A stretch of 64,000 nt of DNA, from NCBI GenBank assembly GCA_001600875.1, contig BCLD01000013.1:417408-481407 (forward strand), given 5' to 3'. Source of the DNA: Solicoccozyma terricola (Eukaryota > Basidiomycota > Tremellomycetes > Filobasidiales > Piskurozymaceae). The position numbers and the translations under genes were made by a program. Positions 31,861 through 44,100 of the stretch are shown here, piece after piece (position 1 is the stretch's first letter; the number at the start of each line of letters is the position of its first letter). Under the pieces are notes generated by a model, which saw nothing but the letters and a program-made list of their open reading frames with translations, was not told the origin of the DNA and did no database searches.

Positions 31861-33862
31861 CTACAGACGCTCTTTCGGGGACTCATCCGCATCAGACCCA
31901 TTGGTTGATGCTCCACCGCCAATGAAGTGAGATTGGTCCTCTTGCGAAAGATCCTCGAGGGAGAGACCCTTGGTTTCAGGAAGAAGGAGGGTGGAGAAAA
32001 TACCGGTCAACATGAAGAGAGCAAAGATCTCGAGAATGTGTTTAAGGAACTTGTTTGTTCCACCGATGTTGATCAAACGAGCGAAACCGACCTCTGAGGG
32101 GGGAGTAGGAAACGCGCCGGATAGTCAGCATACTGTTGGGGGAAAGACCAGAAAGACCGCGGCAAAAGAAAAAACTCACGAGCAACGATCGCACCGAGTT
32201 TTCCAGAAGCTGCTGAGATACCGTGAGCTGTTGAGCGGTAACGAGTTGGGAAGACTTCTCCTGGAATGACGAAAGTAGTTGTGTTTGGACCAAAGTTTTG
32301 GAAAAAGTTTGCCATACAGTAGAGGAAGACGAAAGCTTTTTTCCCAGATGATGTTGATAGCATTTTATCGTATCCGAAACCCATGCAACAGAAGATGATT
32401 GTGAGGAGGACGAAACCCATGAGTTGAATGGGTTTTCTACCCCAGAAGTCGATGAATGCAAAGGAGAACCAGTATCCTGGGATGAGACCACCGACGGAGA
32501 GGATGATGTTTCCGACCGAAACGTTGTAAAGGTTCTGCCATACCTTGTGTTGGGGTGTACCAGTTGCAGGTGCACCAAAGCCGATAGTGGAGAGAATAGT
32601 TGACGAGTTGAGACCGAGACCGTAGAATGCGATATCAAGAGCGAACCATGACCAAGCGCAACCAAATAGAACTTTTCCATTCTTCCATTGAGAGAAATGA
32701 CGGATGAAATCACGTCTTGATGCTTTAGGTGCATCTACTCGGATGATTGGCGCGTCGGGATCGATGACGTAGGTACCAGTGGTGAGGTAAGTATCGACAT
32801 CCTGAGAAGCCTGCTTGACGTTTCGCTCGATATCCATTGTGTATCGAGGAGTTTCAGGGATGGTGAGTCGGAAGTATAAGGCGATGGCACCTGGAACACA
32901 ACCGAAACCAATGAGGATACGCCAACAGTAATCGATGTGTTTGTAGACGAGGACGTTGTCGGCCAGAATCTGTTGCTTGAATCCGGCGACGGTGATGAGT
33001 GCGACGATGGCGGCGGCCACTAGAGGGGTGAAGGAAAAGAAAACCGAGAGCGATCAGTTGTTGTTCTTGGAAACTGTTCCTTGCTCGCTCGCTCAACTAC
33101 TCACAGTTACCCCACCCTTGACAAGCGAAAACAGCAGCCATCATTCTACCACGAATCCTCTTTGCAGCGAATTCGGAAGTGATAACTGCTGATAATGGGT
33201 AATCACCACCGATACCGAGACCCATGATGAAACGCCACATGATGAGAACACCGTAGATGCTGATTGCTGGAGCTTGACCTGAAACGGCTTGACCCTGAGA
33301 TGATTCGAGGGGGGGTTAGGATTAAATATCCTCGGAACACCATAAACTACGAAACTCACCAAAGTACCAATGATAATAATCATCAACTCGACACCATACA
33401 TTCTCTTCCTGCCTACCATATCGGCCAACCAACCGAACAAGAGTTGACCGAAGAAAGTACCGATTGAATGAGCTACCTTGATACCTAGATCCTGGTTTGG
33501 GGTGTTCTTGCCTGTACCACCGGCGTGGTAGACGTAACCGATCATGGTGGCCGCGATGGAAATGGAGAAGACTGAGTGAGGCGTGGGAGGAGAGGGGTAG
33601 AGGGGAAAGAGGGGGAACCGGCAGAGACACGGAATAAGCTTCTTTCCAACAAACAACAACCCAACCCCTCCAACCACTCACTATCATACGCATCTGTGAA
33701 GAATCCAACACCAGCGACTGCACAAGCCTTTACGTGAAATCTCGAGAAGCTGGCGTTATCGACTTCATCTAGAGCTGCACGACGTCTTTCAGAGAGGTCA
33801 TATGCTGCTGCTGTGTTGGAGGTGGATGCCGGGATGGTTTCTTTGTCGTATGTGGTGGACAT
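31861..33862 (-). CDS. PHO84: Inorganic phosphate:H+ symporter, major facilitator superfamily (PHS family)
   Basis: High-affinity plasma-membrane phosphate transporter related to yeast Pho84. It starts MSTTYDKETIPASTSNTAAA and reads VGFFTDAYD, IFSISIAATMIGYVYHAGG, FFGQLLFGWLADMVGRKRMY, MWRFIMGLGIGGDYPLSAVI, RGRMMAAVFACQGWG, IPETPRYTMDIERNVKQA, FSFAFIDFWGRKPIQLMGF, MANFFQNFGPNTTTFVIPGE, FPTRYRSTAHGISAASGKLG and LLPETKGLSLEDLSQED. It ends DADESPKERL with TAA at 31863-31861. GGDYPLS, the duplicated G-x-x-x-D-x-x-G-R loops and PETPRYT are PHS hallmarks. About six short introns. Divergently transcribed from HOM6 over 1.3 kb. Confidence 0.93.
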
Positions 33863-35200
33863 GATGATAGCGAGGAACCGCGCCGGGTTGGGGGAGGGGG
33901 GGGAGGGGGTGAAGAGGGAGAAAGAGAAGATAATGTGTTGCGATGCGATGAGTAGAAGAAAGGAAAGGCCAACAATCCAAACTTTCCAGTCTTTTATGTT
34001 CCTTAGCTAGCGGCCCTGACGACGGCAATGAAAAAAAAAAAAGCAACCCCCGGGACTTGACCGGGACTTGATTGGTACCAAGGAGTGAAGCAGCTACGGA
34101 ATGCCGGATGGGAGTGACATGGTCAGGCGTCGGAGGAGAGGGAGGGGGAGGGGGGGCTGAGGTTGAAACGTTGAAACACGGCCATGCGATACCAATGAAC
34201 GTGGTGCCGGTGCTCTTACTTTCGTTACCATTCAACTGGTTCTGAACAAACCCCAACACGTTCCATCCACCACACACGTTTAACAACCCCTCGGCTGTCC
34301 AATCAGAACACAATCCCCTCCTGCAAACGGATCTACTCCCCCCCCCCCCCCCCCAACAAATGAAACATCGCCGGCACCGGAAAAAATATCGAGAGGTAAA
34401 CATCCGAGCGAAACAAATCCAAATTCAGATTTTTAACCTTGTTTCGGGGGGTTCGCGGCGGGGCGTGGGAGCGCGAGGCGGGGGTGCGGGGGGCGCGCCG
34501 GGGAATGGCGGAAACATGTTTTTCAAACTGAATTAGATTGGGTCAAAGCGGGTCAAAGCATCCGTTCAATTGGCCAGAGGGGACGACCGCTGCTTACTAA
34601 TTCGGCTGGACGGTTTGGAAAACGTTTGTTGTATCGACTTGCCGTTATCTCATGGGCTGTGCGAGACATCCGTCCTGTCTCAGGTGTCCCCCTATTTATT
34701 CGGCTTTGCGTTGATCTTCTGGATGGTGCCGGCCGGGCCTCCAAACACGTGTACACTCGCTCGTGTGAGCGTTTTGCTCGACCAGTTAAACCAACCAAAA
34801 GGATCAATTTGATTAAAAAGTTGAATGATCCGATGGGCATACACGGGTTGGTCCCATCGATCTGTATCATTCGTTCGTTCGAGAGGGGGGGGGGGGGGGG
34901 TGAAGGAGCGGAAAACAAACTTGCGCCACAATAATCTATATTTGAGAGTGTACGTGGGATGAATCGGGAGATGCGATCCACCGGGGCAGGGTTGGTTGCT
35001 GGTGATGGCTGTGAAAACACGTCATTTCAAGAATCCCATAAAACATTATGAAACATGATTATGTCATTCCCACTCCCCCTTTCTGCATCCCAACACGTGA
35101 AATCGACTTGGACAGCACCCCACTACCCCCGTCGGCCGACATGTATAACGCTGGACCACCACCACCACCACCACCAACACCCACCCACCCACCCATCACC
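33863..35200. promoter_or_regulatory. Divergent promoter region between phosphate transporter and homoserine dehydrogenase
   Basis: About 1.3 kb of non-coding DNA with poly-C/G tracts (34337-34355, 34884-34900). There are two CACGTG E-boxes, near 34746 and 35094. In yeast and Cryptococcus, Pho4-type factors bind CACGTG upstream of phosphate transporters; assigning these sites to Pho4 is inference. No TGACTCA-type Gcn4 site was noticed. Confidence 0.45.
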
Positions 35201-36816
35201 ATGTCTAAAACAACCCCTATCGCACTCATCGGTCTAGGAGGAGTCGGCCATTCCATCCTCACTCAACTCCTCTCTCAACCGCTCTCATCGAAATTCCACA
35301 TCGCCATCATCGCCAATTCTAAAAAATACCTCACTGTTACACCTGGTTCACCATTAACATTGGAGAATTATAAATCCGAATTGAATGCAAAAGGTCAAGA
35401 TTTAGATATCCCAACTATTATTTCCAAATTATCTACATCAAGAGATGGACCTACTATTTTCGTTGATTCAACTGCATCAGAGACAATATCTGCTCTTTAT
35501 CCAATGATATTGCAAATGAATGTAAATATCGTTACACCGAATAAGAAAGCGACTTCTTCTTCACTTCAGCTATATCAATCTATCATCTCATCTGCTGAAA
35601 AGAGCGGGACGAGTTATTATGGTGAATCAACAGTTGGAGCTGGATTACCAATCTTGTCGACTTTGAAAGATTTGGTTGAAACTGGAGATCAAGTGGAAAA
35701 GATCGAAGGTGTTTTCAGTGGAACTTTGAGTTATATCTTTAATGAATTTAGTAAAGTGGATACTGGTGACAATAAAAGTCAAGTTAAATTTTCAGATGTC
35801 GTAAAGGTAGCTAAAGAGAATGGGTATACCGTTGAGTCGTTTTTTTTCTTTTTACACCCCCCTTATTCTGAAAAAGATACCACGAGATCTAATGACCTAC
35901 CTGTAACCCCCCTCCCCCCCCCCAACCCCCCACAGGAACCAGACCCACGAGACGACCTTTCCGGCGCAGACGTAGCTCGAAAACTCTGCATCCTCGCACG
36001 TCTCCTCACTCCAACCACACAATCATACAACCCCCATCCAACACTCCCATTATCCCTCCTTCCAAACGGATACGCTTCAATCCCAACTGAATCTCTAGTT
36101 CCTCCTATTCTTCAATCATGTGGATCTGCATTAGAATATATGGATAATTTGGAAAAGGGTGATGATTATTTTAACAAGTTGAGAGAGGAAGCGAAATTGG
36201 AAGGAAAGGTGATTAGGTATGTTGGTGTTATTGACGTCAAGAGTGGGAAAGTGGAGTGTAAGCTTGGAAAGTAAGTGTCCCCTAAATCCCCCCGTGACCG
36301 ATTCGGTGCATCTGCTGTGGACGTGAAAATATCAATAAGGGGGGAAATTGGATATTTTCGTAACTCATCGAATCCCCTCCCCCCAAAAAACCCCCCCTCC
36401 TCTTCGTCATAGGTACCCTGTGGATCACGCTTTCGCCACTGCACTTCAAGGATCAGACAATATTGTCTCATTCACTACTAAAAGGTTCGACGAAAACACC
36501 TACGTCCTTTAGGCATTAGGATTCCAAACGCTCAACCTTTTTTTTTTATTTTTTTTTCGTTTCTGTTCTTCACACTCTATACAGGTACTCGCAAAGACCA
36601 CTTGTCATCCAGGGTTCAGGTGCAGGTGCAGATGTAACAGCGATGGGAGTTACTGTGAGTTGGATGTTTTGAGTCTTAATGCCCTTTTAGACCGACGCTA
36701 AGAGCATACGATTCGAATTGGACCCCCCCCCCCCTCGTCTCTCGACTCAGTCCGACATGTTGAAGGTGCATGAACGATTGAGAGCGAAAGCTTGGTCTAG
36801 CTCGGCTGGGTTCTGA
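35201..36816 (+). CDS. HOM6: Homoserine dehydrogenase
   Basis: Reduces aspartate-semialdehyde to homoserine on the way to threonine and methionine. It starts MSKTTPIALIGLGGVGHSIL with the NAD(P) glycine-rich loop. Then follow IFVDSTASETI, NVNIVTPNKKATSSS, YYGESTVGAGLPILSTL, KIEGVFSGTLSYIFNEFS, and after a 104-bp in-frame intron EPDPRDDLSGADVARKLCIL. The C-terminal exons read YPVDHAFATALQGSDNIVSF, VIQGSGAGADVTAMGVT and SDMLKVHERLRAKAWSSSAG, TGA 36814-36816. The catalytic-domain motif E-P-x-P-R-D-D-L-S-G-x-D is intact. Another in-frame ATG lies upstream at 35048 and would add 51 Pro-rich residues; I prefer 35201 because homology begins right there. Confidence 0.95.
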
Positions 36817-36934
36817 ATGCGTGTGACGTGAAAAGAGGGTGTCCTACAATGACATGAGCTTGAGCGCTTCGAACGATATACCGATCCATTAGCCGTACAC
36901 TCTTATATCATCCCGGCAGTATGTAGGGTGAAAA

Positions 36935-39165
36935 TCATCCATTTGCAACAATGCTAGCGACAAATCGGACCCATCTCTCAACAACGGGTCTAATAACCAT
37001 CTCATACTCCCCTCCCTTCTGCTTTGACATTTTATTCCCACCTTGTCTGGCGATCGGGAAGATTTCCCGATGTATCGTCGAACAGTCTCGGCATGGTGTT
37101 CGATCTGTCACTGTTGCAAGTGATGATCGGGCTGCAAGTTCGATGTGAATGAGGCCTAGTGAGAGGGGTTCTTCGTCAGTGTTATGAAATAAGCAAAAAG
37201 ATTGATCCAACAGTCGACCTCACGCTCGAGTCGCTTGATACCCCACAGGCCATCCTCGCCTTTTTTCATCGCCCCAGGTATCATCGAAGAGTTGTTTACA
37301 TGTTCTTGTCGCGAAGAATCACGACGGTGAGGAGGGAAAATTTCCCTCAACGTTGGAGAATGTGTCGTACATTCTTTATTTCCAGAAAAGTGAGAGATCA
37401 GGCAGGTTCTTCCGCGATCAGGTGGTTCGAAACTCACGCTTACGCCACTCATCCATTCGACGAGGAACATTGTCCGTCCGTCCGACCTTGAAATACGCCA
37501 GATCTGTCGTTTGAAGATCTATAATTGCCAAATTGTAAAAATGTGGTGGTCTTAGCGTTTGCTTTTGATCCGGAGATGAGGGCCCCAAAGGGTCGCTCGC
37601 TGGTTTCAACATACCTCTCAACTCGTAAGCGTAAATAAATCCCGTTGACTCCTGCGAATCCCCAGAAAACCGAGTTTCAGCGAGTAGACAACGGTTAGGG
37701 GCTTTTTTTCGTCCAACTTCAGAGCGATATTCACCTTGGGAGTTAGATGACTCTCCATTGTTAACCTTAACAACACCTTGGTCTGATCATCCAAATCATC
37801 CGGCACCCAATCTACTTTATCCGTACCACATCAGTTTTTTCCTTTTCTTTTCTTTTCTTTCTTTCCAGAATCTTCGTCTGTTTTCATCCACTTACGATCA
37901 AATACCACCCATTTCCCACCATCGCTCTTATCACCCTTCCAATAAAATCCTTCAGCTCCACAAATCTGTAAAGCATGATCTCTACAATATCTCCTTATGT
38001 CTTTCCCATTCCCATCTTGCTCAATTCGTCTTTGTTCTCTTTGAATCGAGGACGATTCAGATTTCAATTGTAGTAACGCATATGGAGATGTAGCTCGAAC
38101 GAGTCTTTTACATGGTTCTCCCTTTTGAGTAAATCCAGAACATCGAATCGATGTCGATGTAGGGGATGGTGATGATGGGGATGGTGATGGAGAAGTAGTG
38201 ATAGACGGTGAAAGAAAAGGAGGAAGTGATGATGCATGTTTCCGTTGATTAGGTCGAATTGGAGTTGATGGATTTGAGATTGTAGATGGGAAGGAACCAG
38301 GTAGGTGGCGTTGAGATTTAGGTGTTGATATTGTATTAATCTGTGAAGTCGATTGACTTTTACCTCCATTCGATGATCCGACTTCGTTCTTGTTTACCTT
38401 ATACATCGTTCTCGAATCAGGCTCGAATATTCTTCGTCCATTCTCGCTCGTTGGTTGAGCTAGACTAGGTCTTGAGGACGGTGGAGGAGAAGGAAGATGG
38501 ACATGGATATTATAAGTCGTATTGGTTCGATCGTCGTGCACTTGTGAGGTTGAAGAATCACCAAGGTGAGATGTGGATGTACCGGTTGGATTCGATAAAG
38601 TTCCTCGGTGGTGTAGCGAATTGGGTGATGAGAACGGTGGGTTTAAAGGTGATGGTTTTTGGACGTATGATGTTGGATCCGTGGTTGTATATGGTCTCGG
38701 TGCCATGACTGGAGGAGGTACAGGTGGAAGTGGTTTATCTCTAACGACCTGTTGATCATATCGATATGGCGAACTGCCCGCCGACGACGAATAATGTCGA
38801 TTCCTAGCTTGAGAAATATGAATCCTATTCATCGCATCTTCAAGACCTGGGATATGAACCTCATTCTTTCTTTTCGAATCAGGGACATATGATACGAATC
38901 CAGGAGGTTGAGTTGGAGGTGGGATAGTAGGCGGTGTAGGTAATACAGGCAAGTACGCTGGCCATTCTCCTGTTCGTTTTCCTCCTGTCCCTGTTGTATC
39001 ATATTCACTCCGAGGTATGCGATCGTATGCATGAGTTCTATCAGTCAATGCGGGGATATGAGTGGGTCGGTAGGGTATGTGAGTGTCGGAAGGGAAGTAT
39101 GAGTTGGAAGGGGTGTAGGGAGCGTATGGTGGTTGGATGTGGGATGTGGATGTTGGGAAGCCCAT
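36935..39165 (-). CDS. DUF1766 / T5orf172 (GIY-YIG-like) domain protein
   Basis: Starts MGFPTSTSHIQPPYAPYTPS and has about 330 low-complexity residues rich in Pro, Ser and Thr. A conserved C-terminal module follows: IRCSGFTQKGEPCKRLVRA, RRYCRDHALQICG, WVVFDRKW, VPDDLDDQTKVLLRLTMESH, ESTGFIYAYELR, LAYFKVGRTDNVPRRMDEW, QCTTHSPTLREIFPPH, LWGIKRLERLIHIELAA, CRDCSTIHREIFPI and VIRPVVERWVRFVASI, TGA 36937-36935. GFIYAYEL..KVGRT..VPRRMDEW is the T5orf172 core, a GIY-YIG-nuclease-related fold; the fungal DUF1766 proteins have no settled function. Five introns split the 3' part and all joins keep phase. Confidence 0.85.
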
Positions 39166-39425
39166 TCTTCTCGCTGACCGATGGACGCGGTAGATGGGAA
39201 GGGGGGATGTTAACGGAGAGTCAGGGAGATTGGAGTGACATGATGATGTATAGCGATTGAGAGGATGTGTATATGGATGTTGCTATACGCGTTTGAACTG
39301 ACCAAAGTTGTGTTGACGCGGGGCCCCGGGGAGGTCATCAGCAACCCACACCACATAGCTCACCCCTCATCCCCACTTCAAGAGTCCCTATGGTCCACAT
39401 GCACATCCCATACATGCACATGCAA

Positions 39426-40806
39426 CATGCACCCACCAACCATTCAAGCAGCTTCCCATTCCATCACTCTCCGAATCGAGGCATGTCTTTTTCTCCTTCG
39501 ATTTCATTTAAACAACCAACCAACCAACCAACCCCGCCCTAACCTGATCCTTTGATCAGAACCTACCACTACATCTCACAGCTTCAGATCTATTATACGT
39601 CTTTCAAGCCATCGTCACTTCTGATGAACGATCCGTATTTTCGACTCAGATCATGAGGGAGGTGTCAGGGGATAGTAAAGGGTTTGGGTTAGTGTATCTT
39701 CGTGGAATTGGTACGGGAGACGAGGTCTTGAAGGAGCTGATGAATGAAATGAAAGGATTGATGGTGAGTCCTGTTGGTTCCGGAAAGAGAAATGGCTGGG
39801 AAGTACAAGTCTGATTAATGAGCGCTGATCGTGGAGATTGAGGGGAATAGAGTGACGATGCAACTACATGATCCTCCCTTTATTTCAGTGAGTGTTTCCG
39901 AGGATTTTCTTACTCTGTATATACAAATCAACAGCGTCCGTTCTCACCTATTTCCTAACATACCACCATTGCTCTCCCAGAAATCCATCGAATCCGGCGC
40001 AAACACATCCACATCAACCTCGATACCATTATCATCTCCAAACCTAATGAAGAACATCGCAATGTCTCAAACGTCACATGACCCACCACCACCACCACCA
40101 CCACCACCACCACCACCATCCGATGTCCATACTCCACCCAACATCATCTCCCTTACCCATCTCTTCTCCCTACCAATCTCCCAGATCTGGTTATTCCTCA
40201 ATCACCAATCAACAACCAATCTCGTTCGTTCATTTGGTATCGAACAGACGGATAACTTGGTTAGAGAATGTACGGAAGATTGGGTGGTTGGGTTTGTTGA
40301 GAGAGGTGAAGAAGGGGTGGACAGGATGAGGGTAGAAGTGGAACGTAAGGTCGGAGGTATGATGAAGGTGAGTGTGATCCCCTTTTTTTTTTGAGAAGAT
40401 TTTTACCCCAGAATGAAGGTCGTTTGGGGTTTTCGATTTCTGATTCGATTCTTTTTGTTTTTTCTCTTTGCGGATCTTGCGGCTGTTTTTTTTGGAATTT
40501 CGATACAGGCATGGGGTTTTAAATCTCATCAAAGGAAGATTGGATTGATCGCTTTACGTTCTGAAGATCCATCCTCTTTGATATACCTGTACGTTACTCT
40601 TTTTCTTTCCTTGTATTCCCTCTCTTCTTCATCATCATCAACAACAACTACAATCGAATATAAACACTAAGCAAAACGTCTTACGACTCCAAATCAGATT
40701 GAATTGTCATCCTGATTTATTAAAGGGGGTCGTACGACAACGACTCTCTGTGAGTGTTCAGTGCGATGCAGGTGGAGATGAAGGGATTACCGTCTTCAAG
40801 GTGTAG
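39426..40806 (+). CDS. Unrecognised multi-exon gene with a poly-proline tract
   Basis: Spliced reading: MHPPTIQAASHSITLRIEAS, DLLYVFQAIVTSDERSVFST, GFGLVYLRGIGTGDEVLKEL, IEGNRVTMQLHDPPFIS, KSIESGANTSTSTSIPLSSP, a 12-Pro run encoded by (CAC)n near 40080-40120, IISLTHLFSLPISQIWLFLN, RECTEDWVVGFVERGEEGVD, AWGFKSHQRKIGLIALRSED and LNCHPDLLKGVVRQRLSVSV, ending GITVFKV with TAG at 40804-40806. Donor and acceptor sites are GT-AG and the joins keep frame. The composition looks like a globular alpha/beta protein, but I recognise no family. The 3' end is uncertain: another open frame in the next phase continues to 40951. Confidence 0.55.
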
Positions 40807-41191
40807 GGAAGGTGTAGGGATGGAGCTTGATGGAAAGGGACGGAGGAACGGTGCCACTGCCAGTGGGCCCCTAGGTACGGTTATGGATTTTGTTAGACCG
40901 TTTATGGCTGTTATGACTGGATACGACTATATTACGACTGGATTAAGGTGATCGCTCTGCATGGCTTTACCATGTTCACAACAAAATGTCGGGGAGGAAG
41001 TTGACTGCGACGTTGATGGATTGCCAGACAGGACAACCAGAATGCAGTCGGGGAAGTGGTGACTGATTTTTGAAACAATCATTACCACCGATGTGAAACG
41101 AATTGCTTCCTTTGATGCACAGAGTAGCTCCTGATAACAGCCAAACAAAATCGGCTCATCTTTCACTCAAGCCTGTTCACCTGCCTCTCTC
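40807..41191. other. Intergenic region containing a fragment of the downstream repeat unit
   Basis: Mostly featureless. The last ~55 bases (about 41137-41191) match the linker between repeats of the following gene (GGCTCATCTTTCACTCAAGC then CTGTTCACC.GCCTCTCTCAT), although here they lie before the ATG. Confidence 0.6.
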
Positions 41192-44100
41192 ATGTCTGAA
41201 TCAATATCTGAACCTCATCATACCATGGACTGGAATGTCCAACGACAGCGATGGGAAACTTTCCCAATATACTCACTCAGTGATCTAAGCGCCAAAATCC
41301 TATTGGACCCCCATAACATAACAGATGATAACAGGGACGAGGTGCGGAGGGTCCATTGGGGATCCAAGGTCACGAATCAAAACTTGGTATCATTTGAGAA
41401 GGATTTGTCAGACGTGCTGGACAAAGCTGTCCGGGGATACATAGCAGCACCAACTAATCGCCAAGGTTTGTTCACACACCCTGATGACCAAACTTTTCTG
41501 AACCACTTTTCTGAGAGGGCTGCCGACATCAAGAAGATGCTTCTGGCCCGCTTCTGTGATCAGAGAGACGAGGATGACTTTGATACACATGAGCAAGCTT
41601 GGAGGGAAAAGTTCCAGCGAGATATCACAGAGCTGGGTGACATGGGAATCAGCATGTACCTGGCGATTGAGGATCTCATCAAGCTGAAGAAATGGGCATC
41701 AGAATCACCTGGTGATGATGTGATGAAGGTCGAGTTGAATAAGCTTGTGGACAAAGTCAACCTTTATCATGACAAGAATGCTGCTGCCAAATTAAAGCAA
41801 AAGTATGATCTCATCTGCAATGAAATCAAACTCAAGCCCGAGTGGGAGATCAAAATTCTCCGGGAGTATGACACAGCTTTCAAGGCATACAAGATGTACA
41901 GAACTCATGTTGTGGAGACAGAGACTCTCAACAATAGCACCAGGGAAGAATCCAATTCGCATGATGAGGCATCTGTGCAAAGCGAAGTTGGCTCATCTTT
42001 CACTCAAGGTCATTCACCAGCCTCTCTCATATCTGAATCAATATCCGAACCTCATCATACCATGGACAGGAATGTCCAACGACAGCGATGGGAAACTTTC
42101 CCAATATGCTCACTCAGTGATCTAAGCGCCCAACTCCTGGACCCCCATAACATAACAGGTGATAACAGGGACGAGGTGGAGAAGATCCGTTCAGATTCCA
42201 GGATTGCGGAAGAGCACTTGGTACTTTTTCAGCAGGGGTTGTCAGATATGCTGGACTCAGCTGTTGGACTAATACCATTCAAAGTAATAGGGCCAGATGA
42301 TCGCCTAGATATGTTCACATTCAATTTTCTGAAGAACACACTGGACTCCATTTCTGAAACCGCTGTCCATATCAAGAAGGTGATTCTGGACCACTTCTGT
42401 TTGATAACAGACAAGAATGACTTCAATAGTAACGAGAAAGCTTGGAAGGAAAAGTTCAACCGAGATATCTCAGAGCTGGCTCACATGGGTATCAGCATGT
42501 ACGTGGTCATTAAAGAGCTCATCAAGCTGAAAATGCAGGCATCAAAACCATGTAGCAATAAGACGACGGTCGAGTTGAATAAGCTTGTGGACAAAGTCAC
42601 CCTTTATCACGACAAGAATGCCCCTGCCAAATTTAAGCAAAAGTATGATCTCATCTGCAATGAAATCAAACTCAAGCCCGAGTGGGAGATCAAAATTCTC
42701 CGGGAGTATAACACAGCTTTCAGGGAGGCTGTCAAGGCATACAATAAGTACAGAACTCATGTTGTGGAGATGGAGACTCTCAGCAATAGCACCAGGGAAG
42801 AGTCCAATTTGCACGATGATGTGTCTGTGCAAAGCAAAGTTGGCTCATCTTTCACTCAAGCCTGTTCACCAGCCTCTCTCATATCTGAATCAATGTCCGA
42901 ACCTCTCCGTACCATGGACTTGGACTGGAACGTCCAACGACAGAAATGGGAAACATTCCCGAGATACACACCCAATGATCTAAAAAGCCAGCTTTACCAG
43001 CACCCGGACCATGACAACCTAGTGAGCCGCTATTGGCCTGATATAAATGGTGACAGGAACAAGAAGGAGAAGATTGTTCGTGAATCCGAAATCACAGTGG
43101 CAATGTTGGCAAAGTTTGAGACGACGTTGTCACGTATGCTGGACCTAGCTGTCCAGGGATCAGCGCAAAACAATCCCCAAAATTTGTTCACGGGCAGTGT
43201 CTCGAAGAGATACCTGGACGTCATTTCTGAAATGGCTGTCTATATCAAGAAGATGCTTTTGGACCGCTTCTGTAATCAAACAGACAAGAAACACTTCAAT
43301 AGCAACCAGCAAGCTTGGGAGGGAGAGTTCAGGGAAGATGTCCTAAAGCTGTGTGATGTGGGAATCGATATGTCCATGGTCACTAAGGAGCTCATTGAGC
43401 TGAAGATGCAGGCATCAAAATTACCTGACAATGCGATGACGAACACTTTGCGAAAGCGTTGGGCCAAAGTCAAGGCTTATGATGACAAGAAGGCCGCTGT
43501 TGAATTTGAGCAAAAGTATGATCTCATCTGCAATAAAATCAAACTCAAGCCCCAGTTGGAGATCAAAATTCTCCAGGAGTATATCATGGCTTTCAGGGAG
43601 GCTCTCAAGGCATACAAGATGTACAGAAATCACCCTATGGCAATGGAGACTGACCAAAATAGCAACAGCGAAGAGTCCACTTCACTCGATGAGGCGTCTC
43701 TGCGCAGCATCTCTGCAGAAGATATGGAAATCAAGAGCCTCGAATCAATATTACATGAGCATACGCGACCTGTCAAGAACATGGACGTAAACAAACTTCT
43801 GGACCTTGAAACCGCCCGTAGCTGGTTGGAAGCCAAGACCCCTGCCATACATGCTGCACAGCCAGAGGATCATGAGAGGAGGATGGCTCAGTTGCTTCTT
43901 TCTAAGGATACAGGAGGAGTACACCGCACAACTCATAAAAAACGACCTCCGCATGAGCCGGAGCCTTCTAGTGCTCTACCCAGTGAGGAAGAAGATGCCT
44001 TCAGCGCCAGATCCGCTAGCACATCCACTACTTCGTACAAGGGAGGCACCTTCGCCGAAATAATCTCTACTGCGTCCTCCGTGTTTCGTGAAGCTCTCGA

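Noticed and set aside
33798..34403. Minus-strand 201-codon frame upstream of the phosphate transporter
   Set aside because: Low-complexity reading through promoter poly-C/G tracts; no domain.
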